Shown here: positions 55,918 through 64,000 of the stretch, in pieces
Layout: the number at the start of each line of letters is the position of its first letter
Numbering within the stretch: the stretch's first letter is position 1
DNA from: Polaromonas sp.
GTDB lineage: Bacteria > Pseudomonadota > Gammaproteobacteria > Burkholderiales > Burkholderiaceae_C
Direction: 5' to 3'
Assembly (NCBI RefSeq): GCF_029945925.1
Contig: NZ_JAQSDN010000003.1
Coordinates: forward strand, 1-64,000
DNA: 64,000 nucleotides
Position numbers and translations under genes: made by a program
Notes under the pieces: model-generated
Databases searched by the model: none
What the model was told of the DNA's origin: nothing
The model's input: the letters and a program-made list of their open reading frames with translations, nothing else

Positions 55918-55956
55918 CGGAAAGAGGTCAGGCTGCCAGCATAAACGACAGCCATG

Positions 55957-55983
55957 AAAAATGCCCGCAAAGCGGGCATTTCA
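55957..55983 (-). terminator. Terminator of the Ala/Lys-rich gene
   Basis: AATGCCCGC (55960-55968) pairs with GCGGGCATT (55972-55980), loop of 3; on the minus strand T residues follow. It lies 18 bases past the stop of the gene at 55999. Confidence 0.8.
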
Positions 55984-55998
55984 GGTGCGCGCGAAGAA

Positions 55999-56394
55999 TT
56001 ACTTCTTGGCAGCGGCGGCTTTGGCAGCAGCAGCTTTGTCTTCCTTGGCTTTCTTGGCAGCGGCGGCTTTTTCTGCCTTGGCGGCCTTGGCAGCAGCTGC
56101 TTTATCAGCTTTTGCTTTCTTGACGGCAGCTGCTTTTTCAGCTTTGGCGACTTTGGCAGCGGCGGCTTTTTCTGCCTTGGCGGCCTTGGCAGCAGCAGCT
56201 TTATCGGCTTTGGTTTCCACTTTGGCAGCTGGCATAGCAGGGGTAGCAGGCGTTGCCGGAGTGGCAGGCGTAGCTGGCATAGCAGGCATCGCTGGCTTGG
56301 CCGGCTGTGCTGGCTGTGCTGGCTGGGCAGGAGTCTGGGCAAACACACCAACGGCGAAAAGGCCAGCGATCAGGGCAGCAAGAATCTTGTTCAT
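55999..56394 (-). CDS. Secreted Ala/Lys/Pro-rich repeat protein
   Basis: 131 residues. The signal peptide MNKILAALIAGLFAVGVFAQ is followed by Pro-Ala repeats (PAQPAQPAQPAKPAM, then PATPATPATPA) and then imperfect 11-residue repeats of the AAAAKAAKAEK kind up to the Lys-rich end. The basic helical repeats resemble histone-H1-like tails, but the signal peptide sends this protein to the periplasm or outside. It could bind acidic polymers; function unknown. It has its own terminator and is divergent from the dimeric icd gene. Confidence 0.85.
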   Translation of the reverse strand: MNKILAALIAGLFAVGVFAQTPAQPAQPAQPAKPAMPAMPATPATPATPATPAMPAAKVETKADKAAAAKAAKAEKAAAAKVAKAEKAAAVKKAKADKAAAAKAAKAEKAAAAKKAKEDKAAAAKAAAAKK

Positions 56395-56602
56395 TTGGAG
56401 TTTTCCTAAATAAGTTTTTGAACCAGGTCCCCCGAAAAACTCGTGGACATGACTGTAACGAGCCCTGTTTGCAAACGGTTGACACGCAGGCCATTAAATG
56501 TGGTGTGGGAAATTTTTGGGGCTAGAATTTGCGGGTTACCACCTAAACAGCGCCGGGCAGTCATTCACTGTGATGTCAAGCGCGCACCGGAGACTTATTC
56601 AC

Positions 56603-57856
56603 ATGTACCAGCACATCAAGGTGCCCGCCCAGGGTCAGAAAATCACCGTCAATGCCGACAATTCATTGAATGTCCCGGACGAGCCGATCATTCCGTTCAT
56701 TGAAGGTGACGGCACGGGTGCGGACATCACGCCGGTCATGCTCAAGGTGGTTGACGCGGCCGTGGCCAAGGCCTACGGCGGCAAGAAAAAAATCCACTGG
56801 ATGGAAGTTTATGCCGGTGAAAAGTCGACCAAGGTCTACGGCCCCGACGTCTGGCTGCCGGAAGAAACCCTGGCTGCGGTCAAGGACTATGTGGTCTCCA
56901 TCAAGGGCCCGCTGACCACGCCGGTCGGTGGCGGCATCCGCTCGCTCAACGTCGCGCTGCGCCAGGAGCTGGATCTGTATGTCTGCCTGCGCCCCATCCA
57001 GTACTTCAAGGGCGTGCCCTCGCCGGTGAAAGAGCCGCACAAGACCAACATGGTGATCTTCCGCGAGAACTCGGAAGACATCTACGCCGGCATCGAGTTC
57101 GAGGCCGAGTCCGACAAGGCCAAAAAACTCATCAAGTTCCTGCAGGACGAGATGGGCGTCAAGAAAATACGCTTCCCCAACACCTCGGGCATCGGCATCA
57201 AGCCCGTGTCCAGGGAAGGCACCGAGCGCCTGGTGCGCAAGGCCCTGCAGTACACCATCGACAACGACAAGCCCAGCCTGACGATTGTCCACAAGGGCAA
57301 CATCATGAAGTTCACCGAAGGGGGCTTTCGTGACTGGGCCTACGCTTTGGCTGCAAAGGAGTTCGGTGCCGAGCTGATCGACGGCGGCCCGTGGATGAAG
57401 TTCAAGAATCCGAAAACCGGCAAGGAAATCACCGTCAAGGATTCGATTGCCGACGCCTTCCTGCAGCAGATCCTGCTGCGACCGGCCGAATACTCGGTGA
57501 TCGCCACGCTGAACCTGAACGGCGACTATGTCTCCGATGCGCTCGCCGCGCAGGTCGGTGGCATCGGCATTGCACCCGGTGCCAACCTCAGCGACACCAT
57601 CGCGATGTTCGAGGCCACCCATGGCACGGCGCCGAAATACGCCGGCAAGGACTACGTGAACCCCGGTTCCGAAATCCTGTCGGCCGAAATGATGCTGCGT
57701 CACATGGGCTGGACGGAAGCCGCGGACCTGATCATCAGTTCGATGGAAAAGTCGATCGAGTCCAAGAAAGTCACCTACGACTTCGCCCGCCTGATGGACG
57801 GCGCGACCCAGGTCAGTTGCTCCGGTTTCGGCCAGGTCATGATCGACCACATGTAA
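56603..57856 (+). CDS. icd: Dimeric NADP-dependent isocitrate dehydrogenase
   Basis: 417 residues from ATG 56603 with GGAG 10 bases upstream; the open frame continues upstream without family support. [18 protein letters not shown] near the start, the phosphorylatable-loop-type segment [20 protein letters not shown] with the substrate-binding Ser and Arg, and [20 protein letters not shown] near the metal site are all typical of E. coli-type Icd. It catalyses the same reaction as the monomeric enzyme at 53099. It is followed by a terminator. Confidence 0.97.
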   Translation: MYQHIKVPAQGQKITVNADNSLNVPDEPIIPFIEGDGTGADITPVMLKVVDAAVAKAYGGKKKIHWMEVYAGEKSTKVYGPDVWLPEETLAAVKDYVVSIKGPLTTPVGGGIRSLNVALRQELDLYVCLRPIQYFKGVPSPVKEPHKTNMVIFRENSEDIYAGIEFEAESDKAKKLIKFLQDEMGVKKIRFPNTSGIGIKPVSREGTERLVRKALQYTIDNDKPSLTIVHKGNIMKFTEGGFRDWAYALAAKEFGAELIDGGPWMKFKNPKTGKEITVKDSIADAFLQQILLRPAEYSVIATLNLNGDYVSDALAAQVGGIGIAPGANLSDTIAMFEATHGTAPKYAGKDYVNPGSEILSAEMMLRHMGWTEAADLIISSMEKSIESKKVTYDFARLMDGATQVSCSGFGQVMIDHM

Positions 57857-57930
57857 GAAAGCAGGTTGCCGGGCAATCCGCCGTGCCAGCCAGGGGCTGC
57901 GCGGACGGGAACCCAGGCAGAATATGCTGC

Positions 57931-57965
57931 AAAGCCGCCGCGGCGCAGGTCAGGCGGCTTTTTTC
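57931..57965 (+). terminator. Terminator of the dimeric icd gene
   Basis: AAAGCCGCC (57931-57939) pairs with GGCGGCTTT (57953-57961) over a 13-base loop and is followed by a T run. Confidence 0.75.
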
Positions 57966-58080
57966 ATGGGCTTTTGAACCGGCAGGCCGGAAGTCCATTG
58001 CCCGCGCTTGATTGTCGCGTTCCCGCCACCAATTTCCCTGTCAGGCGCACTGGACAATTCCGGTCGCTAGAATGAATTCC

Positions 58081-58449
58081 ATGGCCAGCAAACCTCCCAA
58101 AACCCCCGCACCACCCAAGGCACCGGCCTTCAAGCCCGAGGAGGCCAACGGCGGGGATTCGGTCGTGCTTGAGCGCCGCCCGCTAAAGACCGAGCCGCCG
58201 CAGATGTACCAGGTCGTGCTGCTCAACGACGATTACACCCCGATGGAGTTTGTCGTCGTGGTGATCCAGGAATTTTTCAACAAGGACAGGGAAACGGCCA
58301 CGCAGATCATGCTGAAGATCCACCTCGACGGCAAAGGCGTGTGTGGCGTGTTTTCCAAGGATGTCGCGTCGACCAAGGTTGACCAGGTCACGGAAGCGGC
58401 GCGAAAGAACGGCCATCCGCTGCAGTGTGTGTGCGAGCCCATTGAATAA
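58081..58449 (+). CDS. clpS: ATP-dependent Clp protease adaptor ClpS
   Basis: 122 residues from ATG 58081 ([13 protein letters not shown]); an ATG at 58072 would add three residues and neither has a clear ribosome-binding site. A Pro-rich flexible N-terminus precedes the ClpS core, with [20 protein letters not shown] and the C-terminal [11 protein letters not shown]. It hands N-end-rule substrates to ClpA, whose gene follows 82 bases downstream. Confidence 0.96.
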   Translation: MASKPPKTPAPPKAPAFKPEEANGGDSVVLERRPLKTEPPQMYQVVLLNDDYTPMEFVVVVIQEFFNKDRETATQIMLKIHLDGKGVCGVFSKDVASTKVDQVTEAARKNGHPLQCVCEPIE

Positions 58450-58531
58450 TTGAAAAAACAGCCCATATCGGCTTGAAGAGTTACACAATGATCCCATCAG
58501 ATATCCCAGCAGCAAGCCGAAAGGAAAAGCA

Positions 58532-60868
<2,337 letters not shown>

Positions 60869-60928
60869 CGCGGCGCCCCGGGGTCCCCGAAAAATGGCGT
60901 GACGGTCCGAAAGAGCCTGAAAGAACCC

Positions 60929-60965
60929 AAAAGGCCGGTAGCATCACGCTGCCGGCCTTTTTCTT
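60929..60965 (+). terminator. Terminator of clpA
   Basis: AAGGCCGGTAGC (60931-60942) pairs with GCTGCCGGCCTT (60948-60959), one G-T pair, followed by T5. Confidence 0.85.
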
Positions 60966-60982
60966 GGGTCGCTTGATTTGCT

Positions 60983-61037
60983 CCTGAAACCATAGCTGCT
61001 TGCGCCCGTCTGATAAGGGCTGGAGGCATATTTGATG
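60983..61037 (+). repeat. Dispersed 55-60 bp repeat (copy 4)
   Basis: CTGAAACCATAGCTGCTTGC, GCCCGTCTGATAAGGGCTGG, AGGCATATTTGATG. It matches the family at 3243, lying between the clpA terminator and sbcB. Confidence 0.7.
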
Positions 61038-61065
61038 CATAACCCTGGCTGACAGGCCCCCACCG

Positions 61066-62535
61066 ATGGCGACGCACACCTTCCTCTGGCACGACTACGA
61101 AACCTTCGGCCTGAACACGCGCCGCGACCGGCCGGCGCAGTTTGCCGGCATCCGCACCGACGCCGAGCTCAACGAGATCGGTGAGCCGCTGATGTTGTAC
61201 TGCCAGCCGGCGCGCGACTACCTGCCCGACCCGTCCTCCTGCCTGCTTACCGGCATCACGCCGCAGCTGTGCCTGGAGCGCGGCCTGCCTGAACATGTGT
61301 TTGCCGAGCGCATCGAAGCCGTGCTGGCTGAGCCCGGCACCATAGGCGTGGGCTACAACACCATCCGTTTCGACGACGAGGTCACGCGCCACCTGTTCTG
61401 GCGCAACCTGATCGACCCCTACGCGCGCGAGTGGCAAAACGGCTGCGGCCGCTGGGACCTGCTTGACGTGGTGCGCATGGCCTACGCCTTGCGGCCCGAA
61501 GGCATTGAGTGGCCCATGAAACCCGATGAACGCCGCCCCGGCGAGGCCGGCGCGTTGCGCCCGAGTTTCAAGCTCGAAGACCTGGCGCGCGCCAACGGCC
61601 TGCTGCACGAAACGGCGCACGACGCCTTGTCCGACGTGCGCGCCACGATTGCGCTGGCCCGCCTGATCCGCACGGCCCAACCCAAGTTGTTCGACTTCTG
61701 CCTGGGGCTGCACAAGAAAGACCGCGTGGCCGCCGAACTCGGCCTGCCCACCAGCCCGCAGACGGCGCAGCCGTTTCTGCATGTGTCGGGCATGTTCCCC
61801 CCAGAGCGCGGCTGCCTGGCCGTCATGTGGCCGCTGGCCATGCACCCCTCGAACAAAAACGAGCTGCTGGCCTGGGACCTGGCGCAAGACCCCGGCGAGC
61901 TGCCGCTGCTCGACGTGGCAACCCTGCGCCAGCGCCTGTTCAGCAAAAGCGCTGATCTGCCAGAAGGCGTGACGCGGCTGCCGATCAAGTCGGTGCACCT
62001 GAACAAGTCGCCCATGGTCGTGCGCAAGCTGGCCACCCTGAGCCCGGAGATGGCCGCCAAGTGGGGGGTGGACGTCGAGGCCGCGCTGCGCAACGCCGAA
62101 AAAGCCGCTGGCCTGCCCGACATGAGCGCGATCTGGCCGGAGGTTTTTGCGCGGCCCAAAGAGGGCATGCCCGACGTGGACGAAGACCTCTACGGCGGCT
62201 TCATCAACAACGACGACCGACGCCGCCTGAACCAGCTGCGCGCCTTGCCGCCGGCCGAACTCGCACACAGCCGCACCGGTTTCGACGACGACCGGCTCGA
62301 AGAGCTGGTGTTTCGCTATCGTGCGCGCAATTTCGAGGCGACGCTGTCACCTGAAGACACCGAGCGCTGGGAGGCGCACCGCGCCGCGCGGCTGCTCGAA
62401 GGTGAGGGTGGGGCGCGCAATGTGGATGCGTTTCTGGCCCAGCTTGATGTGCTGTCGGAAGCGGCGGACGAGCGCGGGCAAGAGGTGCTGGGCGCGCTGT
62501 ACGAGTATGCGGAGAGGGTGGCGCCGGAGGTGTGA
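61066..62535 (+). CDS. sbcB: Exodeoxyribonuclease I
   Basis: 489 residues. DEDDh nuclease motifs: WHDYETFGLNTRRDRPAQFA at the start, GYNTIRFDDEVTRHLFWRNL, and HDALSDVRATIALARLI; SH3-like and C-terminal helical parts follow, ending EYAERVAPEV. It degrades single-stranded DNA 3' to 5' in repair and recombination. No ribosome-binding site is clear before ATG 61066. It is bracketed by two copies of the dispersed repeat. Confidence 0.96.
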   Translation: MATHTFLWHDYETFGLNTRRDRPAQFAGIRTDAELNEIGEPLMLYCQPARDYLPDPSSCLLTGITPQLCLERGLPEHVFAERIEAVLAEPGTIGVGYNTIRFDDEVTRHLFWRNLIDPYAREWQNGCGRWDLLDVVRMAYALRPEGIEWPMKPDERRPGEAGALRPSFKLEDLARANGLLHETAHDALSDVRATIALARLIRTAQPKLFDFCLGLHKKDRVAAELGLPTSPQTAQPFLHVSGMFPPERGCLAVMWPLAMHPSNKNELLAWDLAQDPGELPLLDVATLRQRLFSKSADLPEGVTRLPIKSVHLNKSPMVVRKLATLSPEMAAKWGVDVEAALRNAEKAAGLPDMSAIWPEVFARPKEGMPDVDEDLYGGFINNDDRRRLNQLRALPPAELAHSRTGFDDDRLEELVFRYRARNFEATLSPEDTERWEAHRAARLLEGEGGARNVDAFLAQLDVLSEAADERGQEVLGALYEYAERVAPEV

Positions 62536-62565
62536 TTTGGCGCGTTCAGAAAAGGTGGTTTTGCT

Positions 62566-62623
62566 TCTTTATTGATAGCTGCCTGCGCTTGTCGCTAAAG
62601 GGCTAGAGGCCGATTTGATCCCT
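62566..62623 (+). repeat. Dispersed 55-60 bp repeat (copy 5)
   Basis: CTTCTTTATTGATAGCTGCC, TGCGCTTGTCGCTAAAGGGC, TAGAGGCCGATTTGATCC. It is the same family as the copy at 3243, between sbcB and the converging glutathione transferase gene. Confidence 0.7.
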
Positions 62624-62654
62624 AACATTTGGGAAAAGCCCCGGCCCCCGTGCA

Positions 62655-63323
62655 TCAAGCCTTTCCTTCGGGGGCGGACTGCCACGCAGCATGTTTGCCC
62701 ATCACACCCGCATACAGCGCGCTGGCCTCGAACGCCGCCAGCCAGCCCTGCAGGTGCGGCCACGGTTGCGCGGCAAACCAGACGGGGTCGGTATGCGCGA
62801 ACTGGCGCACAAAGGGAAGAATGGCCATGTCGGCCAGGCTGGCCTGGGCGCCGAACAGCCAGCCGTCATCCAGGCGCGCGTCGAGTTGCGCCAGCCACAG
62901 CGCCGCCTCTGTGCGGTGCGTGAGCGCAAAACCAGTCGCATCACCGCCTGACTCATCGGCATAACGGTTCGGGTATTTGTAGCGGTCCAGGTGGCGCTTG
63001 AAGTCGCCGTCGTTGGCAGCGATCAAGGCCGCCATCTCGTCGCATGAAGCACCCGGCGGCGACAGCCACTGCGCCGGGTCGTGGCGGGCCAGCGCCCAGC
63101 ACATGATGTCCAGGCTTTCGCCCAACACCTCGCCGCCGGGCAGCACCAGTACCGGCACCGTGCCCTTGGGTGAAGCGGCCAGCAGGTCGGCGGGTTTGTT
63201 CCTCAATACAACTTCGCGCAGCTCATGCGCCTGGCCGCTGACGCTGAGGGCCAGCCGCGCACGCATCGCATACGGGCAGCGGCGAAACGAGTAAAGGACT
63301 GGCAGAGCGGGCAGGGCGCCCAT
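62655..63323 (-). CDS. Glutathione S-transferase family protein with CPYAMR motif
   Basis: 222 residues. The thioredoxin-like N-terminal domain has RRCPYAMRARLAL, a Cys-type active site as in omega/glutaredoxin-like transferases, with KGTVPVLVLPGGEVLGESLD as the glutathione site. A helical C-terminal domain contains GAQASLADMAILPFVRQF. It probably acts as a thiol transferase or deglutathionylase. Its ATG shares one base with the stop of the rhodanese-domain gene upstream, so the pair is translationally coupled. Confidence 0.88.
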   Translation of the reverse strand: MGALPALPVLYSFRRCPYAMRARLALSVSGQAHELREVVLRNKPADLLAASPKGTVPVLVLPGGEVLGESLDIMCWALARHDPAQWLSPPGASCDEMAALIAANDGDFKRHLDRYKYPNRYADESGGDATGFALTHRTEAALWLAQLDARLDDGWLFGAQASLADMAILPFVRQFAHTDPVWFAAQPWPHLQGWLAAFEASALYAGVMGKHAAWQSAPEGKA

Positions 63324-64000
63324 CAGGCGCCTTCGCTGTCCCCGGCAACTGACGACGGCAGTTTTGCGCCTATGTGCGGCTGGCGCCGGCGGTTGGCGTA
63401 GTCGACCTGGCGCTGGCGTTCGATGAAGCCGCGCTTTTGCTCGTCGGTTTTCTTGTCATGGCAGGCCGGGCAGCTGACGCCGGGCACGTACAACGGCGAG
63501 GCCTTGTCGGCTTCGCTGATCGGGTCGCGGCAGGCGCGGCACAGGCCGTAGTGGCCGGTGGCCAGGCCGTGCACCACCGAGACACGTTCGTCGAACACAA
63601 AACATTCGCCTTGCCACAGGCTCTCGGTTTCGGGCACGGTTTCCAGGTATTTGAGAATGCCGCCTTCGAGGTGGTAGACCTCGTCAAAACCCTGGGTGCG
63701 CATGAAGGCGGTGGATTTTTCGCAGCGTATGCCGCCGGTGCAAAACATCGCCACCCTGGGTTTCTTGCCGTCTTTGGCGGCCAGCAGCCCGCCCGGCGCG
63801 GACTGCGCTGCCACCCAGGCGGGCAGTTCCGAAAAGCTCCGGGTTTTCGGATTGAGCGCGCGCTCGAACGTGCCTATGCCGAACTCGTAGTCGTTGCGGG
63901 TGTCGACCACCACCACGTCGGGATCGGCGATCAGGGCGTTCCAGTCCTGCGGCTTGACGTATTCGCCGGCCATCTCGTTCGGGTTGATGCCGGGCACACC
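63323..64000 (-). CDS. trhO: tRNA uridine(34) hydroxylase TrhO-like (rhodanese domain), 5' end missing
   Basis: About 225 residues of the C-terminal part are visible; the N-terminal ferredoxin-like domain lies beyond the right edge. The rhodanese domain has [20 protein letters not shown] and the active-site loop [20 protein letters not shown]-terminal zinc-like region with [15 protein letters not shown] and [17 protein letters not shown] follows. The layout fits the UPF0176/TrhO family, which hydroxylates U34 of some tRNAs. It is coupled to the following glutathione transferase gene. Confidence 0.93.
   Translation of the reverse strand, partial: GVPGINPNEMAGEYVKPQDWNALIADPDVVVVDTRNDYEFGIGTFERALNPKTRSFSELPAWVAAQSAPGGLLAAKDGKKPRVAMFCTGGIRCEKSTAFMRTQGFDEVYHLEGGILKYLETVPETESLWQGECFVFDERVSVVHGLATGHYGLCRACRDPISEADKASPLYVPGVSCPACHDKKTDEQKRGFIERQRQVDYANRRRQPHIGAKLPSSVAGDSEGA

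Overview
The window looks like a chromosome segment of a betaproteobacterium of the Comamonadaceae type (Polaromonas/Rhodoferax/Variovorax relatives). The reasons are the high GC content, the benzoyl-CoA epoxidation (box) genes, the exbB-exbD-lpxK-kdsB-adk block, a CTG-N10-CAG LexA operator pair, and dispersed intergenic repeats of a kind I associate with this family. The genus is an inference.

Layout. 0.4-5.5 kb: a DMT transporter, a CYTH/CHAD protein, a CaiB-like CoA transferase, and a DUF2975/HTH pair split by a MITE-like element. 5.5-23.1 kb: aromatic catabolism. pobA is divergent from an IclR-type regulator, followed by a large orphan PAS/GAF histidine kinase. A leftward block then holds a flavodoxin, benzoate-CoA ligase and a branched-chain-type ABC transporter interrupted by a LysE-family exporter. 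Rightward lie boxR, boxC and boxB. boxR and the flavodoxin gene share an intergenic region with overlapping divergent promoters and two TGCAATA sites. No boxA or boxD is in the window. 23.2-24.0 kb: a DUF488 gene, tRNA-Pro(UGG) and tRNA-Arg(UCU).

24.4-30.4 kb: a non-canonical chaperone-usher-like cluster with two DUF4402 pilin-like subunits, a PapD-like chaperone, an unusual usher-like protein (AMIN domain at the N-terminus, SdrD-B/carboxypeptidase-regulatory-like domains at the C-terminus) and a last Pro/Gly-rich subunit. The second subunit gene contains a run of ten G, a candidate phase-variation switch. This cluster is the most interesting part of the window. 30.4-37.7 kb: a glutathione transferase, an unknown protein, and leftward CoA-ester metabolism genes (acyl-CoA dehydrogenase, APH-like kinase, Crp/Fnr regulator, enoyl-CoA hydratase, 3-hydroxyacyl-CoA dehydrogenase). 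37.9-42.0 kb: two tandem FimV-like membrane proteins of unknown role.

42-64 kb is mostly housekeeping: a D-2-hydroxyacid dehydrogenase, lexA with two SOS boxes and a small downstream gene, asparaginase, adk, kdsB, a Trm112-like gene, lpxK, exbD, exbB, xseA, sodB, both a monomeric and a dimeric NADP isocitrate dehydrogenase with a DUF192 gene and an Ala/Lys-rich secreted protein between them, clpS-clpA, sbcB, a glutathione transferase and the 3' part of a trhO-like gene running off the right edge.
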